Below are positions 53,357 to 63,748 of a DNA stretch of 64,000 nt, one piece after another. The stretch is from Clostridiales bacterium (GTDB taxonomy: Bacteria; Bacillota; Clostridia; Lachnospirales; Lachnospiraceae). Location: positions 1-64,000 of the forward strand of contig JAAYHD010000021.1 of NCBI GenBank assembly GCA_012735495.1, written 5' to 3'. The notes beneath the pieces were generated by a model that was given only the letters and a program-made list of their open reading frames with translations, was not told the origin of the DNA and ran no database searches. The position numbers and the translations under genes were made by a program. Each line of letters starts with the position of its first letter. The first letter of the stretch is position 1.

Positions 53357-53443
53357 ATGAAAGCACTCAAAGGCATAACATCTGCATTACGCGCCATAAA
53401 TGCTCTAAGTATTAATGAAAGCGGTGGGTATCATGAAGGATAA
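53357..53443 (+). CDS. Possible leader ORF overlapping hisZ start
   Basis: 28-codon ORF in the his leader starting at ATG 53357 and ending 11 nt inside hisZ, in another frame. It has one His codon near its end and no strong ribosome site. A shorter 9-codon ORF (ATG 53332) just before it also holds one His codon. Either could couple to hisZ translation, but coding is unproven. Confidence 0.2.
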   Translation: MKALKGITSALRAINALSINESGGYHEG

Positions 53444-54701
53444 GCTACTCCATACGCCGGAGGGTGTAAGGGATATATACAATAACGAATGTGCCGTAAA
53501 GCTGCTTCTGCAGGACAATCTGCATGAGGTTCTCAAGCTTCACGGTTTTCGCGATATACAGACGCCAAGCTTTGAGTTTTTTGATATTTTCAACCATGAA
53601 AGAGGTACGGTTTCATCAAGGGACATGTACAAGCTCTTTGACAAGGAAGGAAACACCATGGTCCTGCGCCCGGACATTACCCCTTCCATTGCAAGATGTG
53701 TCGCCAAGTATTACAGGGACATCGACCTTCCGATACGCCTTTGCTATATAGGAAATACATACATCAACAGCACCACATGGCAGGGCAAGCTTAATGAGGT
53801 CACCCAGCTTGGTGCGGAGCTTTACAATGACGACAGCATTGATGCGGACGCCGAGATGCTTGCCATTACCGTGGAATGCCTGTTAAAATCGGGGCTTACG
53901 AATTTTCAGCTTGAGCTCGGCAATGCGGATTTCTTCAAATCCCTGGTAAAGGAAGCGGGATTTGCGGATCAGGAGGAGATATCTAAGCTCAAAGACCTTA
54001 TAGCAAGTAAGAATATGTTCGGCATGGAGGATATAATAGCCGGCAGGAAAATGAGCGACGGGCTAAAGGAGATTTTCCTGAAGCTTCCCGAGCTGTTCGG
54101 AGGCATGGAAATCCTTGAGTATGCAAAAGGCGTCGTAAAGAATCCCCGCGGGGCCAATGCGATTGAACGGCTTGAGAAGCTGTACGACATAATGACCGAA
54201 TATGGTTTTGAGAAATATATTTCCTTTGACCTTGGAATGCTCAGCAAATTTGACTACTATACGGGACTAATATTCAAGGCATATACATATAAAACCGGTG
54301 AACCAGTGGTTACAGGCGGAAGATATGATAATCTGGTGGGCCAGTTCGGTAAGGAATGCCCCGCCATAGGCCTTGCAATAGAAATCGACAACCTGATGCT
54401 TGCCCTGGGAAGACAGGACCTGCTGCCCAAGATTGAGTCTTCAGATACATTGATTGTTTATGCGCCGGAATGCAGGAAAACGGCTATAAAGCTTGCGGGT
54501 TACTTCAGAAAAGAAGGAATCAATGTTATTCTACAGCTGTCGAAAAACGGGTTCGGCACCGATGATTACATGGCTTACATGAAGAAAATGAATATCGGCG
54601 GAATGCTGTTCATTGGCAATGAGGAGGAATTTATCCTTGTGGATGCCGAAACCGGAAGCAAAAGGACGGTAAGCTTAAGCGAGCTTATCCATAATGAATA
54701 A
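53433..54701 (+). CDS. hisZ: ATP phosphoribosyltransferase regulatory subunit HisZ
   Basis: 422 residues from ATG 53433 (GGTGGG upstream); the ORF-track start six codons earlier lacks a site. Class II tRNA-synthetase-like paralogue of His[49 protein letters not shown] and [20 protein letters not shown]. It lacks the HisRS anticodon activity by family and activates the short HisG encoded next. Confidence 0.95.
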   Translation: MKDKLLHTPEGVRDIYNNECAVKLLLQDNLHEVLKLHGFRDIQTPSFEFFDIFNHERGTVSSRDMYKLFDKEGNTMVLRPDITPSIARCVAKYYRDIDLPIRLCYIGNTYINSTTWQGKLNEVTQLGAELYNDDSIDADAEMLAITVECLLKSGLTNFQLELGNADFFKSLVKEAGFADQEEISKLKDLIASKNMFGMEDIIAGRKMSDGLKEIFLKLPELFGGMEILEYAKGVVKNPRGANAIERLEKLYDIMTEYGFEKYISFDLGMLSKFDYYTGLIFKAYTYKTGEPVVTGGRYDNLVGQFGKECPAIGLAIEIDNLMLALGRQDLLPKIESSDTLIVYAPECRKTAIKLAGYFRKEGINVILQLSKNGFGTDDYMAYMKKMNIGGMLFIGNEEEFILVDAETGSKRTVSLSELIHNE

Positions 54702-54714
54702 GGGGACGAACGGT

Positions 54715-55389
54715 ATGAGATATATTACGGTGGCTTTGGCTAAGGGAAGGCTTGCGGAAAATACCCTTGGCCTGTTTGAACAAATCGGGATAGCCTGTGA
54801 TGAGCTTAAGGATAAGAAATCACGGAAACTTATATTTGTCAACGAAGAGCACAGGCTGATATTTTTCCTTGCCAAGGCAAACGATGTTCCGACATATGTG
54901 GAATATGGAGCGGCGGACATCGGAGTTGTCGGAAAGGACACATTGCTTGAGGAAGGAAGGAAAATGTACGAGGTGCTTGATCTGGGCTTCGGAAAATGCC
55001 GCATGTGTGTTGCGGGACCTCCTTCTGCCCATGACCTGCTAAAGCACGGTGAGCTTATAAGGGTTGCCACAAAATATCCGAATGTCGCAAAGGATTATTT
55101 TTATAATAAAAAACACCAGACGGTCGAGATAATTAAGTTAAACGGCTCCGTCGAGCTTGCACCGATAGTTGGCCTGTCCGAGGTGATAGTGGACCTGGTC
55201 GAGACGGGAACCACCCTAAAGGAAAACGGGCTGGTCATACTGGAGGAAATCTGCAATATCTCGGCAAGAATGGTCGTAAACGAAGTCAGCATGAAGATGG
55301 AGCACGAACGTATATCAAAAATCATTAAGGATATTAAGGGCTATTTGGCAAAACAGGACCAACAGCTTGTAAATGGAGGGAAATCATGA
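54715..55389 (+). CDS. hisG: ATP phosphoribosyltransferase catalytic subunit HisG (short form)
   Basis: 224 residues from ATG 54715, which has AAGGGG; an upstream ATG at 54694 overlaps hisZ. The short form without the C-terminal regulatory domain needs HisZ, encoded just before. [39 protein letters not shown] and [15 protein letters not shown] are the family blocks. First step of histidine synthesis. Confidence 0.96.
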   Translation: MRYITVALAKGRLAENTLGLFEQIGIACDELKDKKSRKLIFVNEEHRLIFFLAKANDVPTYVEYGAADIGVVGKDTLLEEGRKMYEVLDLGFGKCRMCVAGPPSAHDLLKHGELIRVATKYPNVAKDYFYNKKHQTVEIIKLNGSVELAPIVGLSEVIVDLVETGTTLKENGLVILEEICNISARMVVNEVSMKMEHERISKIIKDIKGYLAKQDQQLVNGGKS

Positions 55390-56675
55390 GAATAATTGAG
55401 CTTAATGAGACGACCAGGAAGAATATTATGGTGGATTTATTGAAAAGGAGCCCCGGGCAATACGAAGAATATGCCGATAAAGTCAACAGGATCATCAATG
55501 ATGTGCGGATGAACGGGGACAAGGCGTTGTTTGCCTATACAAAGGAATTCGACAAGGTTGATATAGACAAATCAAATGTCAGGGTTACAGAAGAAGAGAT
55601 TAAAAGGGCATATGAAAAGACAGACCCGAAGATTATTGATATTATTAGAAAAGCCAGGAAAAACATAGAAGATTATCACGCGAAACAGAAGCAGAACAGT
55701 TGGTTTGACGCGTCAAAAGAAGGCATAATACTCGGACAGAAGGTTACTCCGATTGAAAAGGTTGGTGTGTATGTTCCCGGCGGCAAGGCGGCATATCCTT
55801 CCACCGTGCTGATGGATGTGATACCTGCCAAGGTTGCGGGAGTTGAAAGGATAATTGTTTTGACACCTCCCGATAAAGATGGTTCCGTTTATGCCGGAAC
55901 TTTGGTTGCGGCAAAGGAAGCGGGAGCAGACGAAATCTACAAGGCGGGTGGCGCGCAGGCGATTGCCGCCATGGCATTCGGCACGGAGAGCATACCGAAG
56001 GTCGATAAAATTGTCGGACCGGGCAATATATATGTAGCCCTGGCAAAGAAGGCCGTATACGGACATGTAAGCATAGACTCCATAGCGGGACCCAGCGAAA
56101 TACTGGTCCTTGCTGATGAAACGGCAAATCCCAGGTACGTGGCCGCTGATCTGCTGTCACAGGCGGAGCATGACGAGCTTGCCTCATCAATCCTTGTGAC
56201 CACCAGCAGGGAATTGGCCGAGAAAGTATCCGAAGAGGCTGACAAGTTCTTAAAGACCCTGTCACGAAGCGGGATAATTAAGAAATCCCTGGACAACTAC
56301 GGATACATATTGCTGGCGGGAAATATGGAAGAGGCAATAGAAACGGCAAATGAAATAGCATCTGAACACCTGGAGATAATGACAAAAGATCCGTTTGCGG
56401 TTATGACAAAGATTAAGAATGCCGGCGCCATTTTCATAGGGGAATACTCCAGCGAACCCCTTGGTGATTACATGGCGGGCCCCAACCATACCCTGCCTAC
56501 CAACGGAACGGCAAAATTCTTCTCACCGCTTGGTGTTGACGATTTTGTAAAGAAATCAAGCATTATTTCATACAGCAGGGAAGCCCTTGAGTGCATCCAT
56601 GAGGATATAGAGGCATTTGCGATGTCCGAAGGGCTTGACGCGCATGCCAATTCGATAAAGGTGAGATTTTCATAA
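55386..56675 (+). CDS. hisD: Histidinol dehydrogenase
   Basis: 429 residues overlapping hisG by 4 nt (ATGA). [69 protein letters not shown] and [20 protein letters not shown] are complete, with the zinc and catalytic His residues. It does the last two steps, histidinol to histidine, with NAD+. Confidence 0.97.
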   Translation: MRIIELNETTRKNIMVDLLKRSPGQYEEYADKVNRIINDVRMNGDKALFAYTKEFDKVDIDKSNVRVTEEEIKRAYEKTDPKIIDIIRKARKNIEDYHAKQKQNSWFDASKEGIILGQKVTPIEKVGVYVPGGKAAYPSTVLMDVIPAKVAGVERIIVLTPPDKDGSVYAGTLVAAKEAGADEIYKAGGAQAIAAMAFGTESIPKVDKIVGPGNIYVALAKKAVYGHVSIDSIAGPSEILVLADETANPRYVAADLLSQAEHDELASSILVTTSRELAEKVSEEADKFLKTLSRSGIIKKSLDNYGYILLAGNMEEAIETANEIASEHLEIMTKDPFAVMTKIKNAGAIFIGEYSSEPLGDYMAGPNHTLPTNGTAKFFSPLGVDDFVKKSSIISYSREALECIHEDIEAFAMSEGLDAHANSIKVRFS

Positions 56676-56721
56676 TAAGCCGGTTTTATGATGCTTAATT
56701 AAAATGAAAGGATGAGGTATT

Positions 56722-57312
56722 ATGCAAAACAGGATTGCTTCGGTTAATCGAAAGACTAAGGAAACGGACATCAGTCTGGAGTTCAGCCTGGATGGAAGCG
56801 GGAGCTACCAGATTGAAACCGGCATTGGGTTTTTCAACCATATGCTGGAGAGCTTTGCAAGGCACGGCTTTTTTGACATGAAGCTTACGGTAAAGGGCGA
56901 TCTTCATGTAGATGCCCATCATTCCGTTGAGGATACGGGTATTGCCCTCGGCCAGGCAATCAAAAACGCCCTGGGGGACAAGGTTGGCATCCGCCGCTAC
57001 GGGTCAAGCATCGTACCCATGGATGAATGCCTGGTATGCTGTGCAGTCGATTTATCGGGCCGTCCTTATCTTGCATATGACCTTAAATTCGAAAACGATA
57101 AGGTGGGAGACATAGATACCGAGCTTATTAAGGAATTCTTCTACGCATTATCATATAATGCAGGAATGAACCTGCACATTAAAATGTTAAGCAGCGGCAA
57201 CAACCATCATATGGCTGAGGCCGCATTTAAGGCATTCGCCAGGGCTTTGGACGAGGCCAGCGGGTATGACGGCAGGGTGAAAGACGTCCTGTCCACCAAA
57301 GGCACCATATGA
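56722..57312 (+). CDS. hisB: Imidazoleglycerol-phosphate dehydratase
   Basis: 196 residues, the monofunctional form (no histidinol phosphatase domain). GIGFFNHMLESFARHGFFD, DAHHSVEDTGIALGQAI and NNHHMAEAAFKAFARAL bear the manganese-binding histidines. AAAGGATGAGG precedes the ATG. It makes imidazoleacetol phosphate. Confidence 0.97.
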   Translation: MQNRIASVNRKTKETDISLEFSLDGSGSYQIETGIGFFNHMLESFARHGFFDMKLTVKGDLHVDAHHSVEDTGIALGQAIKNALGDKVGIRRYGSSIVPMDECLVCCAVDLSGRPYLAYDLKFENDKVGDIDTELIKEFFYALSYNAGMNLHIKMLSSGNNHHMAEAAFKAFARALDEASGYDGRVKDVLSTKGTI

Positions 57313-57362
57313 TTTTTGAACCGATAAATGACCGGATTTTTTACTGAAAAGAGGTAGGCAAT

Positions 57363-58082
57363 ATGAAACTGTTTCCTGCAATAGACATTAAGAACGGCCA
57401 ATGTGTAAGACTTAGGCAAGGCAACTTCCGGGATATGTTGGTTTACTCGGACCTGCCTTACAAGATTGCCAGGCAATGGGAATCGATGGGCGCTTCATAC
57501 ATACATGTGGTCGACCTGGATGGGGCACTGGCAGGCCGCTCGGTAAATGAAGAAGCAATCAGGGAGATTGTAAGAAACGTAAGCATACCGATTCAGCTTG
57601 GCGGAGGAATCCGCTCGATAAAGGACATAGAAAACATGCTTAATCTTGGTGTAAGCAGGGTTATAATAGGTACCAAGGCCGTATCCGATCCCGGGTTCAT
57701 GAAGGAGGTAATATCGCTGTTTGGGCCGGAGCATGTCATAGCAGGCATTGATGCCAAGGACGGCATAGTTGCCGTTGAAGGCTGGGAAAGGCTCAGCAGG
57801 TACAATGCGGTGAACCTGGCGCTTGAGATGAAGAAAATGGGTGTTGAAACCATTGTATATACGGATATATCAAAGGACGGAATGCTGCAGGGGCCGAATA
57901 TCCAGTATACCGCGGAAATGGTTGAAGCAACCGGGCTGAATGTGATTGCGTCGGGAGGGATATCATCCTTAAAGGACCTGGAGATGCTCCGTGACTGCGG
58001 AGTATATGGGGCAATAATCGGAAAAGCTCTTTATGAGAACAGGATCGACCTGAAACAGGCCATAGAATTGTTTGAAAAGTAA
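57363..58082 (+). CDS. hisA: ProFAR isomerase (HisA)
   Basis: 239 residues, TIM barrel. [17 protein letters not shown] with the catalytic Asp8, [27 protein letters not shown] and the second Asp region [13 protein letters not shown] are intact, and [14 protein letters not shown] closes the phosphate site. Fourth step of the pathway. AAAGAGG precedes the ATG. It ends 19 nt before the HisIE start. Confidence 0.97.
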   Translation: MKLFPAIDIKNGQCVRLRQGNFRDMLVYSDLPYKIARQWESMGASYIHVVDLDGALAGRSVNEEAIREIVRNVSIPIQLGGGIRSIKDIENMLNLGVSRVIIGTKAVSDPGFMKEVISLFGPEHVIAGIDAKDGIVAVEGWERLSRYNAVNLALEMKKMGVETIVYTDISKDGMLQGPNIQYTAEMVEATGLNVIASGGISSLKDLEMLRDCGVYGAIIGKALYENRIDLKQAIELFEK

Positions 58083-58101
58083 TGTCGGGAGGTCATATCA
58101 A

Positions 58102-59373
58102 ATGGCATACAAGAAGATAATACCCTTGATTAATACCGAGGGTGAAGTCGCCGAGAATATAGTACGGCTTGCAAGGGATTATTCGGACAGGGGCGCAGAC
58201 GGGCTGCTTGTATACAACTTCTCCAAGGATGAGGATTCCAGGGAGGAGTTCTTAAAGCTGGCAAAGCGGATTGCCAGGATTATCGATATTCCTTTTATAA
58301 TCGGTTATCATATCGGCAATTATGAGGATGCCAAGAAAGCCTATTATACCGGCGCTTCAGGGCTTCTTTTGCCATATGGGCTTCTTGAAAAAGAAGGCCT
58401 TGTAAAGGATATATCCAACAGGTTCGGAGTGGGGAAGCTGTACCTGGAGATAGACCAGCCGACATTCATGGAAAATGATGGCATTTATGAAGCATGCAAA
58501 AACCTGGGTATCGGAAACCTGCTGATCGATTATAATGACGAATCGGAATCATTTGAAAAGAAAGTATCGATTAGTCCGATGCCTGTTGTTATCCGCGACA
58601 ACCTTTTCAGCAAGGATATAAGGGACATACTCCTGATTCCCAGTGTAACAGGGGTTACGACGGATTTTTATTTAAACAGGGACATAATGAAGGCAAAGCA
58701 GGCATTGATGCAGGAAAATATCATGGTAAATGTTCCGGAAAGCAAGATTCCTTTTTCGGAATTCAAGCTGAACAATGACGGCCTTATTCCTGTTATAACG
58801 CAGGATTTTAAGACCGGAGAGGTATTAATGCTTGCGTATATGAATGAAGAGGCTTATAATAGGACTATTACAGATGGAAAAATGACTTATTATTCCCGAA
58901 GCAGAAATGCCCTGTGGGTCAAGGGTGAAACCTCGGGCAATTACCTGTATTTGAAGGAAATGTATCTTGACTGCGACAAGGATACGCTTCTTGCCAAGGT
59001 TATCCCTGCCGGGCCTGCCTGCCATACGGGAAACAAGAGCTGCTTCTATACCGGACTAATCGAAAAGGAATTCAGGAAGAGCAATCCATACAACATACTT
59101 AACGATGTCTATAATATAATCATGGACCGCAAAAAGAACCCCAAGGAAGGCTCGTACACCAACTACCTGTTTGACAAGGGGCTTGATAAAATCTTAAAGA
59201 AATGCGGCGAGGAAGCGGCGGAGATTATCATAGCCGCTAAGAACCCTGAATCCGGAGAGCTTCGGTATGAAATAGCCGATTTCCTGTATCACCTAATGGT
59301 TCTTATGGCATACAGCGGGCTTGACTGGGAGGATATAACGACTGAACTGGCCGACAGGGATGGACGAAAATAA
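58102..59373 (+). CDS. hisIE: HisIE with N-terminal degenerate HisF-like barrel
   Basis: 423 residues from ATG 58102 (GGGAGG upstream). Residues about 1-205 align by eye with HisF but the first catalytic Asp is Asn11 (IIPLINTEG), GGGIRT is GYHIGN, and the second phosphate loop is lost, so this barrel is probably inactive. Residues about 221-320 are HisI (phosphoribosyl-AMP cyclohydrolase; [11 protein letters not shown] with the zinc Cys). About 331-420 are HisE (phosphoribosyl-ATP pyrophosphatase; [14 protein letters not shown]). Steps two and three of histidine synthesis. Full HisF and HisH are not in this window. Confidence 0.9.
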   Translation: MAYKKIIPLINTEGEVAENIVRLARDYSDRGADGLLVYNFSKDEDSREEFLKLAKRIARIIDIPFIIGYHIGNYEDAKKAYYTGASGLLLPYGLLEKEGLVKDISNRFGVGKLYLEIDQPTFMENDGIYEACKNLGIGNLLIDYNDESESFEKKVSISPMPVVIRDNLFSKDIRDILLIPSVTGVTTDFYLNRDIMKAKQALMQENIMVNVPESKIPFSEFKLNNDGLIPVITQDFKTGEVLMLAYMNEEAYNRTITDGKMTYYSRSRNALWVKGETSGNYLYLKEMYLDCDKDTLLAKVIPAGPACHTGNKSCFYTGLIEKEFRKSNPYNILNDVYNIIMDRKKNPKEGSYTNYLFDKGLDKILKKCGEEAAEIIIAAKNPESGELRYEIADFLYHLMVLMAYSGLDWEDITTELADRDGRK

Positions 59374-59414
59374 GCGGGAAAATATACTCAAAAGCAAAAC
59401 GGGAGGCATGAAAA

Positions 59415-62063
59415 GTGCAGACTTACTACGGTGTCAATGAACTGAGAAAAATGTTTCTGGATTTCTTTAAAAGCAAGGATCATTTGGTTTTGAAGAGCTT
59501 TTCACTTGTGCCGCAGAACGACAACAGCCTGCTATTGATAAATGCGGGCATGGCGCCTTTAAAGCCTTATTTTACCGGACAGGAGATACCGCCTAAAACC
59601 AGGGTGGCAACCTGTCAGAAGTGCATCCGCACGGGGGATATCGAAAATGTCGGAAAGACATCCCGCCATGCGACTTTTTTTGAAATGCTCGGAAATTTCT
59701 CATTTGGTGACTATTTCAAGAGAGAATCCCTTGCCTGGTCATGGGAATTTTTAACAGAAGTCATAGGGCTTGACAAGAACAGGCTTTATCCGTCCGTTTA
59801 TGAAGATGATGATGAAGCCTTTGATATATGGCATAAGGAAATAGGCATTCCAAAAGAGCGCATTTACCGTATGGGCAAAGAGGACAACTTCTGGGAAATC
59901 GGATCCGGTCCCTGCGGACCGTGCTCTGAGATTTACTATGACCGCGGAGAGAAATACGGATGCGGAAAGCCCGACTGTGAAGTGGGCTGCGACTGCGACC
60001 GCTTTATCGAAATTTGGAACAATGTATTCACCCAGTTTGACAGTGACGGCAACGGTCATTATACCGAGCTTGCCAAGAAGAACATCGATACGGGCATGGG
60101 GCTTGAAAGGCTGGCAGTAGCCGTCCAGGATGTAGAATCCATATTTGATATTGACACTATGAAAGCCATCAGGGACAAGGTTTGTGAGATAGCCGGGGTT
60201 AAATATCTTGCCGACCCGAAAAAGGACGTATCAATCCGACTGATTACGGACCACATCCGTTCCGTGACATTCATGGCTTCCGACGGTATCATCCCTTCCA
60301 ATGAAGGCAGGGGATACGTTTTCAGAAGGCTGCTCAGGCGTGCGGCAAGGCATGGGCGCCTGCTTGGCATCAACGACCTGTTCCTTGCGAAGCTGGCTGA
60401 AACGGTTATTGAAGTATCCAAGGCCGGTTATCCGGAGTTGGAAGAGAGAAAGGATTATATATTAAAAATACTTTCAATTGAAGAAGAGAAGTTCAACAAG
60501 ACAATAGACCAGGGCCTTTCCATTCTGCAAGAAATGCAGAAGAACATGGAGCTTGACAATAAGAAAGTATTGTCAGGTGAGGAAGTGTTCAGACTGTATG
60601 ACACATACGGATTTCCTCTTGACCTTACAAAGGAAATTCTGGCCGAAAAGGGTTACCAGGTGGACGAAAAGGGCTTTATGGAAGCCATGGAGGTTCAGAG
60701 GGAGACCGCAAGAAGCGCCAGGGGAACCACCAATTACATGGGGGCCGAGGAAACGGTTTATCATAAGCTTGACCACAGCATCACCTCAAAATTCGTGGGC
60801 TACGAAACCCTTGACTGCTCATCGGTTATAACCGCTGTTACCACGGAAACCGAGGTTACAGACAAGCTTGCGCAAGGGCAGAAGGGAACGGTAATAGTTG
60901 AAGAGACGCCGTTTTACGCTACAAGCGGCGGTCAAACCGCCGATACCGGCGTGATATTATCAGATAATGCAGAATTTGCCGTAGAGGATGTAATCCATCT
61001 TCAAGGCGGAAAGATTGGGCATGTTGGTACTGTAACCAAGGGTGAGTTTAAGGTCGGCGACAAGGTTGAGCTCAAGGTGGATACCGAGCGCAGGGCCGAT
61101 ACGGCAAAGAACCATTCGGCAACACACCTGCTTCACAAGGCATTGAGAATGGTGCTTGGAAGCCATGTTGAACAGGCCGGTTCCTTCGTATCAAACGACA
61201 GGCTTAGATTCGACTTTACCCACTTCTCCGCAATGACCGACGAAGAAATCGGCAGGGTTGAGGATATAGTCAACCGGGAAATCCGCGCAGGACTGCCTGT
61301 TAATACAAGAATAATGAATATTGAAGCCGCGAAAAAAGAAGGGGCAATGGCACTGTTCGGCGAGAAATATTCGGAGAACGTGCGTGTTGTTTCCATGGGT
61401 GACTTCAGCAAGGAACTTTGCGGAGGAACCCACGTATCAAATACCGGAGAGATAATCCTTTTCAAGATTCTTTCCGAAACCGGAATTGCGGCCGGAGTAA
61501 GACGAATAGAGGCGCTGACGGGACGAAATGTGGTTGCTTATTACAAAGACCTTGAGAACAGGCTGTACGAAGCCGCCAGGGCAGCCAAGGCAGAGCCTGC
61601 CCAGCTTGTAAACAGGATTGAAGGCCTATACGAGGAAATAAAAGCACTCAAATCCGAAAATGAAAAGCTGAAATCCAAGCTTGCCAATGAGGCGTTGGGA
61701 GATATAATGAACCAGGTCTGCGAGGTATCCGGTGTGAAGCTTCTTGCTGCCGGCGTACCCGATATGGAAATGAACGATCTCAGAAACCTGGGTGACAAGC
61801 TTAAGGATAAGCTTGGTGAAGGCGTCATTGTCCTTGCATCGTCAACCGCTCCCGACAAGGTAAGCCTTGTTGCCATGGTTAGCGACAGCATAGCAGGCAG
61901 GGGAGCCCATGCCGGCAACTTGGTCAAGGAGCTTGCGGTACTTGTCGGAGGAGGCGGCGGCGGAAGGCCGAACATGGCACAGGCCGGAGGCAAGAACGCT
62001 GCCGGTATTCCGGAAGCAATTGCAAAAGCTAAAGATGTTTTGCAAAAACAGTTGAATAAGTAA
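59415..62063 (+). CDS. alaS: Alanyl-tRNA synthetase
   Basis: 882 residues with GTG start behind GGGAGG. Catalytic core TCQKCIRTGDIENVGKTSRHATFFEMLGNFSFGDYF and EIGSGPCGPCSEIYYDRGE; the editing domain has NHSATHLLHKALR and the late zinc motif CGGTHVSNTGEI; the C-terminal DHHA1 domain ends in GGGGGGRPNMAQAGG. It attaches alanine to tRNA-Ala. It follows hisIE by 41 nt without a terminator or T-box, so it appears to be read from the his promoter. Confidence 0.97.
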   Translation: MQTYYGVNELRKMFLDFFKSKDHLVLKSFSLVPQNDNSLLLINAGMAPLKPYFTGQEIPPKTRVATCQKCIRTGDIENVGKTSRHATFFEMLGNFSFGDYFKRESLAWSWEFLTEVIGLDKNRLYPSVYEDDDEAFDIWHKEIGIPKERIYRMGKEDNFWEIGSGPCGPCSEIYYDRGEKYGCGKPDCEVGCDCDRFIEIWNNVFTQFDSDGNGHYTELAKKNIDTGMGLERLAVAVQDVESIFDIDTMKAIRDKVCEIAGVKYLADPKKDVSIRLITDHIRSVTFMASDGIIPSNEGRGYVFRRLLRRAARHGRLLGINDLFLAKLAETVIEVSKAGYPELEERKDYILKILSIEEEKFNKTIDQGLSILQEMQKNMELDNKKVLSGEEVFRLYDTYGFPLDLTKEILAEKGYQVDEKGFMEAMEVQRETARSARGTTNYMGAEETVYHKLDHSITSKFVGYETLDCSSVITAVTTETEVTDKLAQGQKGTVIVEETPFYATSGGQTADTGVILSDNAEFAVEDVIHLQGGKIGHVGTVTKGEFKVGDKVELKVDTERRADTAKNHSATHLLHKALRMVLGSHVEQAGSFVSNDRLRFDFTHFSAMTDEEIGRVEDIVNREIRAGLPVNTRIMNIEAAKKEGAMALFGEKYSENVRVVSMGDFSKELCGGTHVSNTGEIILFKILSETGIAAGVRRIEALTGRNVVAYYKDLENRLYEAARAAKAEPAQLVNRIEGLYEEIKALKSENEKLKSKLANEALGDIMNQVCEVSGVKLLAAGVPDMEMNDLRNLGDKLKDKLGEGVIVLASSTAPDKVSLVAMVSDSIAGRGAHAGNLVKELAVLVGGGGGGRPNMAQAGGKNAAGIPEAIAKAKDVLQKQLNK

Positions 62064-62065
62064 AG

Positions 62066-62208
62066 AATAAAAATATCAAAAGCCATTTAAGTTTTTGAGA
62101 GCAATCTTACATCAACAAGCGGAATATATGCTTCGATTCCGATGCATACATTCCGCTTGTTAATGCAGATTGCTCATTAAGATTAATGAGGCTTTTGATA
62201 TTTTTATT
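62066..62208. repeat. 143-nt near-perfect inverted repeat between convergent genes
   Basis: The 19-nt ends AATAAAAATATCAAAAGCC and GGCTTTTGATATTTTTATT are exact complements. Inside, GCAATCT/AGATTGC, AACAAGCGGAAT/ATTCCGCTTGTT and TATGC/GCATA also pair, with two short mismatched blocks and an 11-12-nt loop. It starts 2 nt after the alaS stop and reaches into the last codon of the minus-strand gene. It can terminate both; it may also be a MITE-like element. Confidence 0.85.
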
Positions 62209-63748
62209 CCTTATATAAACCGAATAATTTAAGCAACTTTTGCCAGAAGGTCAGCTTTACGGGCTCGGCAGCGTAATTGCTTTCGGGTGCTGGAAGCTTT
62301 ATAGGCTGTGTCTTAAGGATGAACTGGACGGAGGAGATGCCGGTGTTCTTTTCGGATACGAAGGACTTAAGCGGATCGTCACCTCCCGTTATCTCACTCA
62401 GCAGTTCATCTATCTGTTCGTCTATACCGGTTCCGATGCCGGAGGTTTCCTCCCTGAAACGGCCTGTTCCTTCCTTGTAGGAGGCCATGCCGGTTCTAAG
62501 CTCCTTTACGGCGGAATTGATTTTTACGGCGGCTTCATAGATTGAATTTGCGGAAGAAGATATTTCGCCGGCAGAATTCTTAAAATCGAATGCTCCCTTA
62601 GCAAGCTCGCCGGCACCGGCGCTTAACTGTGATACTCCGTCCGTGTAGCTCTTGAGCCCCTGAACAAACTGCACAATTCCGTCAAGCTGAAGCTTCAGAA
62701 CCATTAAGTCCTGGATGCCGGATCCGGAAAGAATGCTCTCATAGTTTTCGGGAGTGAGCTCCGGCAGGCCAAGGCCCATTCCCTGAAGCTGCGTGTTGAT
62801 TGCGTCGAAAGCCATATCCTGCAGCGCCTTTGCGCCACTGTTTATGCCGTTGTTCTGTTTCGCCAGCTCCAAAAGTCCGGTATTTAGTGAAGCTATGCCC
62901 GTATTGAGGTCATCAATCCCGGCGGTCATCTGACCCATACCGTTTTTAAATACTTCCAGGCCTTCGACATATTCGGAGAGGCCTAAAGCCAGTTCGTCAA
63001 TGCCTGACAGCAAATCACCGGCGCCCTCGTCAAGCCGGCTTATTCCCTCGATAAGACCGTCAAACTGCCCCAAAAGGGCATCATTATCAATGTCTATATT
63101 GAAATTCATACGGATTGCGTTAACCGATATCGAATCCATCTCAAAGTCCTTTACATCCGCCGTAACGGTTCCGATGAAGGGATTGCCGGGAAGCACGGTA
63201 AAACTGATTTGCTTGCTGCCTGCGGCTTCCGCAATAGTTGCATTTTCGGCGGATATGTTGCTGCTCAGCCTGCTGTACAGTGATACCGATACCTGAAGGC
63301 CGAAATTATCATAGAAGTATGGATCCGCATCGGGATTTTTGTCTATGGATATTTCTATTTTAAGACTACCGCTCTTGCCTGCAAGATCCTCTGCGGAAAG
63401 CTCAACACCGTCAAGATAGTATTTGATATTAATATCCCATGGCAGTTTTTTTGATGCCATATTTCCCTGGTAATAGAACTTGTCGGCATTTGTTGAGACG
63501 GTAATCATATCGCCGTCCGTCTTAATTGCTTCACTTGTTGTAAGATTGATTATTTTATCATAAATGCCGTAATCAGTGATATCACCGCCCTGGAATATGT
63601 TAACAACATACAGGTTTTTGACGCTGCCGTCATTATTTAACAGCCCGTAAACCACTTCTTCCTTGGGTGAGGACGAAGCATGGGCATATGGAGCGGCAGA
63701 CGCAAGCAGCATGGCTGTGCAAAGAATGAGAGACAAAGCCTTTTTCAT
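62204..63748 (-). CDS. Secreted coiled-coil protein (YhgE/Pip-like extracytoplasmic type)
   Basis: 514 residues from an internal ATG at 63748 that has a perfect AAAAGGAGG. Signal peptide MKKALSLILCTAMLLASAAPYAHA. A beta-rich domain (about 25-220) is followed by a long helical region with Gly-spaced heptads (SGIDELALGLSEYVEGLE, TGIASLNTGLLELAK), as in the extracytoplasmic part of YhgE/Pip and MMPL-linked proteins. A final membrane-near tail is LTFWQKLLKLFGLY. The upstream MMPL frame runs into it without a stop. Function unknown; likely works with the MMPL transporter. Confidence 0.75.
   Translation of the reverse strand: MKKALSLILCTAMLLASAAPYAHASSSPKEEVVYGLLNNDGSVKNLYVVNIFQGGDITDYGIYDKIINLTTSEAIKTDGDMITVSTNADKFYYQGNMASKKLPWDINIKYYLDGVELSAEDLAGKSGSLKIEISIDKNPDADPYFYDNFGLQVSVSLYSRLSSNISAENATIAEAAGSKQISFTVLPGNPFIGTVTADVKDFEMDSISVNAIRMNFNIDIDNDALLGQFDGLIEGISRLDEGAGDLLSGIDELALGLSEYVEGLEVFKNGMGQMTAGIDDLNTGIASLNTGLLELAKQNNGINSGAKALQDMAFDAINTQLQGMGLGLPELTPENYESILSGSGIQDLMVLKLQLDGIVQFVQGLKSYTDGVSQLSAGAGELAKGAFDFKNSAGEISSSANSIYEAAVKINSAVKELRTGMASYKEGTGRFREETSGIGTGIDEQIDELLSEITGGDDPLKSFVSEKNTGISSVQFILKTQPIKLPAPESNYAAEPVKLTFWQKLLKLFGLYKE

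Noticed and set aside
53316-53432. T-box riboswitch before hisZ, or before alaS
   Set aside because: No TGGNACCGCG T-box sequence, no terminator pair, and leaders are too short (about 110 and 41 nt).
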